A DNA stretch of 45,820 bases from a bacterium (GTDB lineage: Bacteria; Electryoneota; AABM5-125-24; Hatepunaeales; Hatepunaeaceae): positions 1-45,820 of the forward strand of contig JALGVR010000009.1 in NCBI GenBank assembly GCA_025774605.1, given 5' to 3'. Positions 9,372 to 21,220 of the stretch are shown here, piece after piece. How positions within the stretch are numbered: the stretch's first letter is position 1; each line of letters opens with the position of its first letter. A model generated the notes under the pieces. The model was given only the letters and a program-made list of their open reading frames with translations. It was not told where the DNA came from and did no database searches. Position numbers and translations under genes: made by a program.

Positions 9372-9877
9372 TTGGACGGTTGGGTCAGTCCAAGTTTGCG
9401 CCGAACCGCCGGGATCAGACCTCCCTCGTCCAGTATTGCCTGCACCGACTCCGGCAGCCGAGGAAACGGGTAACGGTTACCCACTGTATCCCCTATTCGA
9501 CCTTCTTCGAAATTGATAACAATCTCGTCGCCGTCGTTAAACCTGTCAGCGACCTTCGCCTGGACCAACGGAAGACCCTGGTTGACCGCGTTGCGGAAGA
9601 ATATGCGGGCAAATGAACCGGCGACGATCGCGGCAACACCGGCTGATTTGAGGCAGGTCGCCGCCTGTTCGCGGCTCGAACCGCTGCCGAAGTTCATTCC
9701 GGCGACAATGACATCTCCGCGCCTTAATTTTGCCGGGAAATCCGCTGAATATCCCTCCAGGGCGTGCTCCGCCATCTCGACCGGATCAAGGATCGGCAAG
9801 TACTTCCCCGGATAAATGACATCGGTGTCGATATCATCGCCCAGGACCCAGACCTTTCCGGTGATTATCTTCTCCAT
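9365..9877 (-). CDS. leuD: 3-isopropylmalate dehydratase small subunit (LeuD-type)
   Basis: VWVLGDDIDTDVIYPGKYLPILDPVEMAEHALEGYSADF...GMNFGSGSSREQAATCLKSAGVAAIVAGSFARIFFRNAVNQGLPLV. Confidence 0.92.
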   Translation of the reverse strand: MEKIITGKVWVLGDDIDTDVIYPGKYLPILDPVEMAEHALEGYSADFPAKLRRGDVIVAGMNFGSGSSREQAATCLKSAGVAAIVAGSFARIFFRNAVNQGLPLVQAKVADRFNDGDEIVINFEEGRIGDTVGNRYPFPRLPESVQAILDEGGLIPAVRRKLGLTQPSKD

Positions 9878-9885
9878 GTCGAAAC

Positions 9886-10971
9886 CTAAAGCTCCATGAA
9901 TTCACGGGGGGTGCGGTTCAGAACTTCGTTGCCATTCTCAGTGATCAGAATGTCGTCCTCGATACGCACGCCTCCCATTCCGTCAATATATACGCCGGGC
10001 TCAATCGTGACCACCATACCGGGCTTCAGAACGGTCTTGGATGCTTTATTCACCATCGGTCTGGAATGAACCTCCAATCCCAAACCATGCCCCAGACCAT
10101 GGACGAAATATTGCCCGAAACCAGCCGCGGCGATGAAATTCCTCGCTGCAGCATCAACATCACAGCACCTCGCGCCGGGAACCGCAGCCTCAATCCCCCT
10201 CGCTTGAGCTTCGAGAACGATGTCGTAGATATTGCGCAGTTTGGAATTTACCTTACCAACAGCCACAGTGCGGGTCATGTCGGATGGATAGCCGTTGTAG
10301 AGACAACCGATGTCAAAGGTTATCAATTCGTTCCGGTGGATCTTTCGCTTCGAAGCGACACCGTGAGGCATCGACGAGCGCGGTCCACTGGCTACGATCA
10401 GCTCGAATGAGTTCTTCTCGGCGCCGTTTTTCACATGCTGATATGTAATCTCGGCAGCCAGTCCAAGCTCGGTAATACCGGGTTTGACCATCGGCAGCAC
10501 AGACTCCAACGACTTGTCCGTGATCGCCACAGCGCGGCGGATGGCGTTGATCTCGTACTCGTCCTTGACCATCATCAGTTCTTCAACCACGTTTTGCGTC
10601 TCCACCAGACCGCTGTTGGGGAAAGTACGTTTGAGCTGCCGGTAGAAATCAACAGTCAAGAAGGACGCTTCGAAACCGATACGTCCCCTGAACCTGATCT
10701 CACGATTGCTCTTGAGCTCTCGAATAAAGGCATCGGCAGCGTTTAGCCCGTTTGAATAGGTGTAAACCAAGGCGCCGGACACCTCCTCCTTCGCCTGATT
10801 GGTGTATCGACCATCAGTGATGAAATACGCATTTCGCCCCGTGATCAACAGTAGTCCGCTTGATCCGGTGAACCCACACAGCCAGCGTATGTTCGACGGA
10901 CGCTTGACCAGGAAGTTTGCAATCCCAAGTGTCCTGAATCGCCGGCGTAATGCTGCAATCCTCTGTTCCAT
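9886..10971 (-). CDS. Xaa-Pro aminopeptidase (M24B)
   Basis: GYPSDMTRTVAVGK, FVHGLGHGLGLEVHSRP, GMVVTIEPGVYIDGMGGVRIEDDILIT. Confidence 0.93.
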   Translation of the reverse strand: MEQRIAALRRRFRTLGIANFLVKRPSNIRWLCGFTGSSGLLLITGRNAYFITDGRYTNQAKEEVSGALVYTYSNGLNAADAFIRELKSNREIRFRGRIGFEASFLTVDFYRQLKRTFPNSGLVETQNVVEELMMVKDEYEINAIRRAVAITDKSLESVLPMVKPGITELGLAAEITYQHVKNGAEKNSFELIVASGPRSSMPHGVASKRKIHRNELITFDIGCLYNGYPSDMTRTVAVGKVNSKLRNIYDIVLEAQARGIEAAVPGARCCDVDAAARNFIAAAGFGQYFVHGLGHGLGLEVHSRPMVNKASKTVLKPGMVVTIEPGVYIDGMGGVRIEDDILITENGNEVLNRTPREFMEL

Positions 10972-11097
10972 TCAGTTACCCGCCTGATCTGATTTACTTC
11001 TCTTCAGTCGCACCAGGGCTCAATGCATCGGCACGTCGGCCGAAGCAAGAAAAACCCGGCGATCAATGAGTTGATTATTGTTCACAATACCAGCGAG

Positions 11098-11118
11098 GAC
11101 AGGCCTGGAGCGCCTGTC
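11098..11118. repeat. Small palindromic element (family C): gacaggc-ctggagc-gcctgtc
   Basis: 7-bp perfect stem, 7-nt loop with central GGAG; resembles 33502-33525 and 33621-33642. Confidence 0.6.
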
Positions 11119-11204
11119 ACCGCGAATACTTGAACACCCTTTATGGACGGGTACGAAGACACGATCTCCCGAACCGGGTTGATGCAAATTACACTCATAA
11201 TTTG

Positions 11205-12668
11205 TCAAACCTGGTTCTTCAGCTCATCGATTCTCTTGCGATAGGCTTTATTGGTGGGATGCTTCTTCAGAAGCTCCTCGTACACATCCACCGCATTCTG
11301 AATATCACCCTGCGAGGCATACAGCTCGGCGAGGGTTTTCGTCGGAACGCGACCCTTTGATGCGGTCACCGCATCGTCCCTGGTCTTCGGCCCGTCCGCC
11401 TGTTCTGCGGCGGTTCCGCCGGTCGGTTCGACAACCGCCTCCTCCACCGCAGCCGGCTCTGACGGTTCGGCGCCCTCCCCGGCAGGTGGAGCCGTCTTCT
11501 CTTCGGACGGCAGGCTGACATCAGGCTTTTCTTCTCCAACAGGGGGAAGATCCGTCGTTTCAGCCTCCATTTCACCGACCGGTTCAGCCTGCACGCCGGG
11601 TTCAGGCGGCGCCTGGGCTTCCGCGACCCCCTCCTCCCAGGAGGGAACGATTTCAGCCTCAGCTTCCCCGGACACTTCCGGCGACGGTTCCGCCTTGTCG
11701 GATTCTGTCTTCACCGCCGGTCCGGTGACTTCGCGTGCTATTCGAGCCAGCCGAAGCTGATCCTCCTCCATCCGCTTGAGGTCTTCAGGATCAATTTTAA
11801 CCCTCGCTTTCGCCGCCGCTTCAACCGTTGTCCCGCCGGGCACACGCTCCTGTGAAGATACGTCGCTCTGCGCCTTCCCGCCTGCGGCGTCGTCCTCCGT
11901 GACAAACGTCACTTCACGCGGCGTCGGATGCTCCTCCATTTCACCTCGAAGCAGCTTCATCAATGGCGATTCATGTGTCTCCTCTGAATCGAGCTCTTCG
12001 GCGGACTCGGGCTCAGACCGCTCGGAGACGTATCCGGAAGCATATTCCGCCGCCTCGTCGAGCATGTTCGCCTGGACTTCTTCGGGGGGCTGTTCAACGA
12101 CCTCATCGGTCTTGAAATAACGTTCCTTTTTGCGTTCGATCTCAGGCGGGATCAGGTTGTGCTCCAAAAGCGTACGTCGCAGCATTTTGGATGATATATT
12201 GACCACCCTGTCTTCGGTGTAGAGACCGTGCTCGACGGCGGCCTGGCGCAGGAGCGCCGTGTCCAGCCTTCCTTGAATGCTGTCATCAATGGGATCCAGC
12301 TTTTTCAACTCGCGGAGATGATGGATGTATCTTTTACTGTCACCCCTCTCTTCACTGAGCTCGACGCATCTTTCGTGCGCGAACACGATATTATTATCGA
12401 TCTTTAAAGCCTGCTTAAAAGCTGAATACGCCAGTTTGTGCTGGTTAAGATGCAGATGAAGATTTCCCTTGACAAGCCAGCCGGTGGCAAGATTGGGGAA
12501 TTTTTCCAGTCCCTGATTCAGTATTTTGGCAGCCTGCTTGTACTTGCCGAGCAAGATGTAGCAATCCGCCTGATGTGCGAACAGGCGCGGCTGATCCCTG
12601 ACCTGTTTTTTCAGCGAGGCCAGGCGATCCTTAGCCTTCCTTACAATCTCCATTGAGAACCTCACCAT
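11205..12668 (-). CDS. Tetratricopeptide repeat protein with Glu/Pro-rich linker
   Basis: AHQADCYILLGKYKQAAKILNQGLEKFPNLATGWLVKGNLHLHLNQHKLAYSAFKQALKI; C-terminal TLAELYASQGDIQNAVDVYEELLKKHPTNKAYRKRI. Confidence 0.85.
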   Translation of the reverse strand: MVRFSMEIVRKAKDRLASLKKQVRDQPRLFAHQADCYILLGKYKQAAKILNQGLEKFPNLATGWLVKGNLHLHLNQHKLAYSAFKQALKIDNNIVFAHERCVELSEERGDSKRYIHHLRELKKLDPIDDSIQGRLDTALLRQAAVEHGLYTEDRVVNISSKMLRRTLLEHNLIPPEIERKKERYFKTDEVVEQPPEEVQANMLDEAAEYASGYVSERSEPESAEELDSEETHESPLMKLLRGEMEEHPTPREVTFVTEDDAAGGKAQSDVSSQERVPGGTTVEAAAKARVKIDPEDLKRMEEDQLRLARIAREVTGPAVKTESDKAEPSPEVSGEAEAEIVPSWEEGVAEAQAPPEPGVQAEPVGEMEAETTDLPPVGEEKPDVSLPSEEKTAPPAGEGAEPSEPAAVEEAVVEPTGGTAAEQADGPKTRDDAVTASKGRVPTKTLAELYASQGDIQNAVDVYEELLKKHPTNKAYRKRIDELKNQV

Positions 12669-12683
12669 TATAAAAATTATCGA

Positions 12684-14177
12684 TCAGCGAGGGGCAATCC
12701 GTTCAAGGTTTGCCAGTGCAATTTCATAGTCTATGCGGGCGTTCAACAGCGCGGTCTGACTGCGGGTCAGATCGAGCTGAGCATCAAGCAGATCACGCGA
12801 ATCAACCAACCCGCTTTCGAAACGCTCCCCGGTTATGGAATAGCTCCGGCGTGAAAGATCAAGGGCGACTTCGGCAATATCGATCCTGTCGGCCGCCCGC
12901 CGCACCGCCCGCAGCGCTTCCTTCAGTTCCGCGGTGAGCTCCGCCTTCTTCAGGTTATAGTTAATCCGCGCCCGAGCAGCGTCAGCCCTCAGCTTTTCGA
13001 TGCGCCCCCTCGTCAAGCCGAAGCCAAACAGCGGCAGTTCAAAGTGCAGCGTCAACCCGAAATCCCTGTCGACCGGCTTATCCAACATGTCAAGATCGTT
13101 ATTCCGGGTCTCCAGGTCGTAGAATAACTGCAGTGCGGCCTGGATGCGCTCACTTCTCATCGCGGCGCGGTTTTCCAGCTCGATACGCTGCAACGCCAGC
13201 CGCTCCTGCGCCAATTCGAGCCTCTCGCCGGTGGAGTCAATCCCGACGAATCGTTGCGGAAGTACTTCTCCGGGAGACCAGTTGACCTTGACGACTTCGT
13301 CAAGCGGCAGCCCCAACCGGGTTTTCAATTCGTCGGCTGCAGCCTGAAGCTGACCCTCTGCCTGCCGGTAGTTGCCTTCCCGCCTGGCCAGATCGACCTG
13401 TATCTGAAGGAGTTCGACCTCTGGAATCAACCCCGCCTGCAGCTTCCGGCGCGCCAGCTCCTCGGCGGATCGCCCCTGTTCCAGATCCTGTTCGGCTATG
13501 TCCAGTGCGCCACTCGCCGAAACGAGCCCGAAGAAGAGCCGTGTGGCGTTGTACCTGATACGCCTGATCTGCAGCCGGTAATCATTGCGATTGCGTTGAT
13601 AGGCGATTCGACCAAATTCCCGCTCCCTGCCGACCGGATTCCCCGCCAGGATCGGTTGCACAAGCGAGACACGCCGCCACAGTGAATATTCAGTCGTGTC
13701 TTCTCCGGAGCCGATCCTGTCATTACGCCATACACTGCGATAGAGCCCCGTTGACATGCTCAGCGCGGCACCCCAGGGCAACTCCTGCCTGATTTCCAAA
13801 CCTCCCCGCCAGCGCCGGTCACCTGAAGAGATCCGCCTGAATTCCTCGCGCCCGGTCAACGGATCATAGGCAATACTGTAGTCGACGGATTCGCTTAAAG
13901 TCGGCACGTCACCGCTAAGTCTCAACCGGGGATATCTCGCAGACCGGACCGAGAGCCAATCCCCGGCGGCGGCGAGCGAATCCAGCGTCGCCAATTTTGA
14001 AGCCGGGCTCCTCTCCAACGCCAGTCTCAAGCAGTCATCAAGCGTCAGTTGAAGCGTATCGGCGGCACGAGCATCACCAACACGAAAAAGAATATACGAA
14101 AAAAACATCAACCATACCGGTATGGAAATCATGAAAGCACAACAGGGGCGAGAAAGGAGCATACCGACTCGAAACAT
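12684..14177 (-). CDS. TolC-family outer membrane efflux protein
   Basis: LTLDDCLRLALERSPASKLATLDSLAAAGD...; repeated coiled-coil OEP architecture. Confidence 0.88.
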   Translation of the reverse strand: MFRVGMLLSRPCCAFMISIPVWLMFFSYILFRVGDARAADTLQLTLDDCLRLALERSPASKLATLDSLAAAGDWLSVRSARYPRLRLSGDVPTLSESVDYSIAYDPLTGREEFRRISSGDRRWRGGLEIRQELPWGAALSMSTGLYRSVWRNDRIGSGEDTTEYSLWRRVSLVQPILAGNPVGREREFGRIAYQRNRNDYRLQIRRIRYNATRLFFGLVSASGALDIAEQDLEQGRSAEELARRKLQAGLIPEVELLQIQVDLARREGNYRQAEGQLQAAADELKTRLGLPLDEVVKVNWSPGEVLPQRFVGIDSTGERLELAQERLALQRIELENRAAMRSERIQAALQLFYDLETRNNDLDMLDKPVDRDFGLTLHFELPLFGFGLTRGRIEKLRADAARARINYNLKKAELTAELKEALRAVRRAADRIDIAEVALDLSRRSYSITGERFESGLVDSRDLLDAQLDLTRSQTALLNARIDYEIALANLERIAPR

Positions 14178-14181
14178 AATC

Positions 14182-15351
14182 CTAATCGAAATAATTATTC
14201 AAGTCTATGAAAACCGGTTCGATCGCGTACGGCGAACCGATCAGGAGCGTCAGGTCCAGCGGTCTGAACACAAAGCTGACCACACTGCTGTTCATCACAC
14301 CGCCCTGATCCTCGGGAACCTGAAGAACCTGGTCCATCAGGCGGGACATGGTCCACGCGCCCTTGTGATCCCGGAGTATTGCCACCAGGTTGTTCCACCG
14401 GAGATGCGACGACGTGCCGGTGTTGTCGCCGAAATATGCCCGGTTATGTTCCTGCAGCAGGTGATGTATGAAATGATTCGTCTCGCAGATCAAGCCGTCC
14501 TCATCGGGATTCCTCTCGAGAATGACATCGAGAGCGGTTTCAAAACAGGTTCCATTCCCGACATCAGCCGCCAGGTAGTTGCAGCCTAACGCCACCGGCG
14601 CGTCCAGGTAGGCTATTCGCAGCATATCCAGACTTTCACAGGTCATAAGCCATTCAAATGACATAAGCCGGCGCCACGGTCTACTGAGATCGCGCGCGGT
14701 AAAGACATCCGCCATCGGTGCGGCGTTCATCGTAACGCACAGACCCGCGTCGTTAACCCCGGAATTCACCGAGAATATCCCCGGGTAACCAAACACGGCG
14801 AACTGGCGCCCGCTGTCCGTGAACTTGAACACGGTGACACAGAGAAGGTGTGCATAACTGACGGCTTCCTCGTTGTCAAGGTTATGACCGATCAGGAGAC
14901 AACCTCCATCCGTATAATATTCCCAGGCGATTATTCCACTGCAGGCTTCCCGATTCAACAGGATAATATCCATCAACTGCAATATCTTGATCTGATCCAG
15001 CGTCAAGCCGCCGGTCATTGACAAACCGTCGCACAACGCCTTCATCCAGGGCGGGATGACCGTGTCCCAGTATAGGTCTGCCTCACGCAGCAGTTCATCG
15101 TATGTGAATCTGTGTGACCTCAGCCGGGATTCGACCATCAGGTCATACAGCTCTCTAATCTCGCTGCGCATCAGGTTGCCGAGCTGGCGTCCCATCCGGT
15201 TGCCATCACCCTTCAAAACGGGGATCTTGATATCGCCCACCGAATAAAGCTCACCCTGCGGTTCTGAAGGGCTGGCGGGATTTTCATCCTTGTTGCAGGC
15301 GGTCAGAACCAGGGACAACCCAAAAATCAGCATTAAAATCAACCTGTTCAT
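14182..15351 (-). CDS. C45-family (acyl-CoA:6-APA acyltransferase-like) lipoprotein
   Basis: Lipobox LVLTACNKD; GDGNRMGRQLGNLMRSEIRELYDLM; CSGIIAWEYYTDGGCLLIGHNLD; GVNDAGLCVTMNAAP. Confidence 0.75.
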   Translation of the reverse strand: MNRLILMLIFGLSLVLTACNKDENPASPSEPQGELYSVGDIKIPVLKGDGNRMGRQLGNLMRSEIRELYDLMVESRLRSHRFTYDELLREADLYWDTVIPPWMKALCDGLSMTGGLTLDQIKILQLMDIILLNREACSGIIAWEYYTDGGCLLIGHNLDNEEAVSYAHLLCVTVFKFTDSGRQFAVFGYPGIFSVNSGVNDAGLCVTMNAAPMADVFTARDLSRPWRRLMSFEWLMTCESLDMLRIAYLDAPVALGCNYLAADVGNGTCFETALDVILERNPDEDGLICETNHFIHHLLQEHNRAYFGDNTGTSSHLRWNNLVAILRDHKGAWTMSRLMDQVLQVPEDQGGVMNSSVVSFVFRPLDLTLLIGSPYAIEPVFIDLNNYFD

Positions 15352-15434
15352 TGTATCCTCTAAATATTCACATGTTCGCTTTTCACAGAAACCGGCATCT
15401 CCCGGTTGCCCGGTCTGCGGGAACCGGCGGAGCT

Positions 15435-16676
15435 CTACTCAAACCTCAGCGACATGATCGGATCCAGCCGGGCGGCCCGACGCGCCGGCAGCCAGCCGAA
15501 GATGACTCCGACACCCATCGATACAACCACCGCCACCAGGATGGCCCACCATGAAACGGCGGTCTCCCATCCGGCAAACAGGGTGATGCCGTGGGCAAGC
15601 AGAACGCCCAGGATCACCCCCACAATACCACCCGACAACGAAAGCAACACCGCCTCAACCAGAAACTGACGGGCGATATCAGATTGCCTGGCTCCCACCG
15701 CGCGCCTGATTCCGATCTCCCTCGTTCTCTCCAACACCGAAGCCAGCATGATGTTCATGATGCCGATACCGCCCACGAGCAGTGAAATCGAGGCGATAGC
15801 CCCCATCACGACATTGAAAATACGCTGCGTTGCCTGGTGCTGCCTGAGCAGTTCTTCGGGAACCAGAACCTTGTAATCAGCCACGCCCCGGTGTCTGCGC
15901 CGCATGATGCGTTCAATCAAACCCGCATAATCCGCCAGAAGCGAGGGTTCTTCAACACTGGCGACGATTCTTGTCAGTTGGCTGTTATCATCGGTGGATG
16001 CTGGTTGACGCTTCAACGCCGTCTGCAGAGGTATGTAGATATCGAGGTTTTCATTGCGCAGCGGCACGCCCTCGATTTCGCCCTTGCCGACGGCGCGGCC
16101 GCGAACGACTCCGACCACCGTCAGCAGTTGATCCCTGATCCTCACTTCCTTCCCCAGGGGACTTTTCAACGGAAAGAGCTCCCGTGCCGCTTCCCAGCCA
16201 AGCAGGCAGACGGGTTGGTAATTCTCCTCGTCGCCGACAGCCAATTTTCGCCCGGAGGAAAGCGGTCGATCATATATGTTGAAATATTCCGGCATCGTCG
16301 CCACCAGGTTCGACGAGACGGTTCTTCCTTCAGCGGAAGCCTTCACTTCATTGACGGACAGCGGAACCACCCTGACCGCCCCACCGAGAACGGCGCATAA
16401 TGCTTCGGCGTCCTTCAGCGTCAGGCCGCGTGGATTCCTGTCCAGCGAGTTTGTCCGCGCTTCACCCTCCCCGGGACGATGGTGATCGATCAGGATGTTG
16501 GACGCCCCCATCAGCTCGATCTGTCTGAGCGCCTCCCGCCGTGCGCCTTCACCGATTGAAGCCATCCCGATCACCGCCGCCACGCCGAAGATGACACCGA
16601 GGGCGGTCAGGAACGTGCGCAGTTTGTGCGTACGCAGGCTTTCCCAGGCGCTGAGAGTGAGTTCGAGGATCAGCAT
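15435..16676 (-). CDS. ABC transporter permease, MacB/FtsX type
   Basis: ALGVIFGVAAVIGMASIGEGARREAL, VGGIGIMNIMLASVLERTREIGIRRAVGAR, ARRAARLDPIMSLRFE. Confidence 0.92.
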   Translation of the reverse strand: MLILELTLSAWESLRTHKLRTFLTALGVIFGVAAVIGMASIGEGARREALRQIELMGASNILIDHHRPGEGEARTNSLDRNPRGLTLKDAEALCAVLGGAVRVVPLSVNEVKASAEGRTVSSNLVATMPEYFNIYDRPLSSGRKLAVGDEENYQPVCLLGWEAARELFPLKSPLGKEVRIRDQLLTVVGVVRGRAVGKGEIEGVPLRNENLDIYIPLQTALKRQPASTDDNSQLTRIVASVEEPSLLADYAGLIERIMRRRHRGVADYKVLVPEELLRQHQATQRIFNVVMGAIASISLLVGGIGIMNIMLASVLERTREIGIRRAVGARQSDIARQFLVEAVLLSLSGGIVGVILGVLLAHGITLFAGWETAVSWWAILVAVVVSMGVGVIFGWLPARRAARLDPIMSLRFE

Positions 16677-16685
16677 ATCAACCTG

Positions 16686-18038
16686 TCAGTAACGCCTGAT
16701 CCTGACATGGCGGCTCCGCTTGCCCGGTTTACCGGAATTCGAGGCGGCTTCGCCTGCGGGCGGAGACGATTTCACCTGCGGCATTCCTCTTCCGCCCTGG
16801 AGCGTCGGATCAACCAGGGCAACGGTTGCATCCTTATCCAGTCCGTCTTCGATGATCACGAAATTGTCGTTGCGCCGTCCCAATGTAACCTCGCGCTCCC
16901 TGAACCCTGAACCGGCTTTTTCCCAGACGATCTTCCCGCCATCCTTAACAAAAACCGCCTCAATCGGAAGCCACATTTTATCCGGAATCCTGTCAACAAT
17001 GATGCGCGCCGTGGCGGACATGCCCGGTCTAAGCAACGGATCCGATTCCCTTATCCTGACATTGACGTCAAAGACCCTGGCTTCAGACACACCCTCCTCG
17101 ACATTCGCCAGCACCGCGACTTCGACGACCTCGCCGTGAAAGGTCGGTTCGGGATAAGCGTCCAGCTTGACCTCGACCTCCTGTCCCACCTTGACCTTGC
17201 TGATATCCACTTCGCTGACCGATGTTTCGACCAGCATCACCGACAGGTCGGGAAGCTCGATCAACGCCATGCCGCGCCAGGGCGTGTCCCCAACCTTCAG
17301 CTTGGACATCTCCCCCCCCTTCCAGAACTCCTTGTAGATCACCAGTCCCGGAGCGGGCGCGTTGATTCTGAGCCTGTTCAAATCCCGCTTGCTCTTCGCC
17401 AGGTCATTCTCAGCCTGCCTGATCTTCAGCTCCAGCGAACGGACATCCGCCGAGTCGATCTGGCGCTGGGCTACAACCTGCTGCCGCGCCTGTTCCAGTG
17501 AAATCTCCGCCTGCCTCAGGCTCAACCTGCCCTCTTCTATCCTCTTGTCGGCCTCGAATTTCATCTGCTCGAGCCGCAGTTCGGCAAGACGATAGCTTGC
17601 CTCGGCATTCTTTACCGACGATTCGAGGCTTGCCATCTGCGATCTGATCGAAGCCAGTGAACGGGTGAGGTTCGAGCGGGCGATATCGAGGTCAGCCTGC
17701 CGGTCGTCTATAACCCGTTTCAGCTCCGTCGTGTCAAACTGGATGAGAAAATCGCCCTCCTTCACCTGCACACCTTCAGGCACAAGATCAATAATCTGCA
17801 GGTTCGTCCGCACCGGAGGCGACGACACCGTAACTGAATTCTCAGCCCGCAGCCTTCCCGTCTCCTTGAGGTCGATCACGAATTCACCGGACTGGACAGG
17901 CGCGGTCGGCAGATCAGGACCGCCACCCGGGATAACAATCCAGGCAATCAACAGGATAACGCCTGTTAAAAGTACTATTCTCAACCAGCGCGGCAGACGA
18001 CGCCACCGATCGCTAACGGGATTGAAGCGCAAATTCAA
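16686..18038 (-). CDS. HlyD/MacA-type periplasmic adaptor
   Basis: GRLRAENSVTVSSPPVRTNLQIIDLVPEGVQVKEGDFLIQFDTTEL; coiled-coil and barrel architecture. Confidence 0.9.
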   Translation of the reverse strand: MNLRFNPVSDRWRRLPRWLRIVLLTGVILLIAWIVIPGGGPDLPTAPVQSGEFVIDLKETGRLRAENSVTVSSPPVRTNLQIIDLVPEGVQVKEGDFLIQFDTTELKRVIDDRQADLDIARSNLTRSLASIRSQMASLESSVKNAEASYRLAELRLEQMKFEADKRIEEGRLSLRQAEISLEQARQQVVAQRQIDSADVRSLELKIRQAENDLAKSKRDLNRLRINAPAPGLVIYKEFWKGGEMSKLKVGDTPWRGMALIELPDLSVMLVETSVSEVDISKVKVGQEVEVKLDAYPEPTFHGEVVEVAVLANVEEGVSEARVFDVNVRIRESDPLLRPGMSATARIIVDRIPDKMWLPIEAVFVKDGGKIVWEKAGSGFREREVTLGRRNDNFVIIEDGLDKDATVALVDPTLQGGRGMPQVKSSPPAGEAASNSGKPGKRSRHVRIRRY

Positions 18039-19039
18039 ACCGGATTATCCATAACCATACCACCCCTGATGCCAATTCGCTCGAGATGTTCCAAAATCCG
18101 CTGCGACCAACTCCGCGGAGCCCCGGAACCGGATCCCTGCAACCAGACGACGCGTTCGTCAGCCCTGAACCAGGTGAGCTGACGCCTGGCGAACCGCCTG
18201 GTGGAAACTACTATCCTGTCCCTCGCACTGTCAAAATCCGTCGCGCCTTTCAGAAAAGCAACGACATCCCTGTATCCAACGGCTTCCACGATGGAGGGCG
18301 GCAACCTGTCAAATCCTCCGTAGCGGCTTGTCAGGATTTTCACCTCATCCGTCCAGCCGTTCCGCAGCATCGAATCGACACGCGCCGCGATCATCGCATG
18401 AAGCTCGAGGCGCGGCCGGGTAAGTCCGAAGAACAGCGGACGGCACCAATCGCGGTCGGGCTGGCTCTCGTGCCATGAGCTGAAGCTCCTGCCGGTTGTT
18501 TCCCATACTTCCAGCGCACGCGCCAACCGTTTTCGGTCCCCGGGCCCCACATTTTCAGCATACTCCGGATCTATCAGGCGCAGCTCATCGAGCATGGCGT
18601 CCATGCCGCGACGATCGATCCGGCTCTCGATTTCAATACGGACATGAGGATCGGGCGGCGGGATCGGCGCCAGACCGTCGATCAACGCCCGGATGTACAA
18701 ACCGGAGCCGCCGACGACGAGCGGCACTTTACCGCGCCTGATGATCCTCTCGATAACCTGCCTCCCCAGCCGGGCGTATTCCCCCGCCGACATTCTGACA
18801 TGCGGTTCAATCGTCCCGACCAGATGATGTGGAACGCGCACCAGTTCATCGGCTGACGGCGCCCCCGATCCGACAGCCATGCCGCGATAGAGCTGCCGCG
18901 AGTCCGCCGAGACTACCTCACCACCGACCGCTTCAGTCACCAGAAGAGCCGCCGCGGTCTTGCCGACCGCGGTGGGCCCGACGATGACCGGAATTAGCGG
19001 CAGGTCATTACTGCCCGATGGGGTTGCCGAAAGATCCAT
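18035..19039 (-). CDS. miaA: tRNA dimethylallyltransferase
   Basis: VIVGPTAVGKTAAALLVTEAVGGEVVSADSRQLYRGMAVGSGAPS. Confidence 0.95.
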   Translation of the reverse strand: MDLSATPSGSNDLPLIPVIVGPTAVGKTAAALLVTEAVGGEVVSADSRQLYRGMAVGSGAPSADELVRVPHHLVGTIEPHVRMSAGEYARLGRQVIERIIRRGKVPLVVGGSGLYIRALIDGLAPIPPPDPHVRIEIESRIDRRGMDAMLDELRLIDPEYAENVGPGDRKRLARALEVWETTGRSFSSWHESQPDRDWCRPLFFGLTRPRLELHAMIAARVDSMLRNGWTDEVKILTSRYGGFDRLPPSIVEAVGYRDVVAFLKGATDFDSARDRIVVSTRRFARRQLTWFRADERVVWLQGSGSGAPRSWSQRILEHLERIGIRGGMVMDNPV

Positions 19040-19112
19040 CCTGACGTTTACAGTTGATAAAACACTAATCTTGAATCAATTATCCAGTCATGCAGGAAGA
19101 AAACCGCATGCT

Positions 19113-20944
<1,832 letters not shown>

Positions 20945-20948
<4 letters not shown>

Positions 20949-21211
20949 CTATCGATCCCGGACGCGCCGCCGGCAGCGTTATCGACCGTGAGCACCGGCG
21001 GTCTGGTGGAGGGTCTGATCCCACCAAGGGCAATAATGATCAGCGCGATTATGACCAGCAGGATCATCGACACCCAGGGCATCCGGCTCCGTTCGTGGGG
21101 ATCATAAACAGTACTACGACGGAACTTTATGCGCTTTTCATCTTCCGGTTTGTAGTAAAAGGGTCGAAACCGGAACCGCCGCGGTTCAATTTTGGTAAAG
21201 AAAAATCCCAT
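20945..21211 (-). CDS. Small single-pass membrane protein, unknown function
   Basis: 88 aa, VSMILLVIIALIIIALGGI transmembrane segment; overlaps the mutL start. Confidence 0.5.
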
Positions 21212-21220
21212 GTTCCATCC

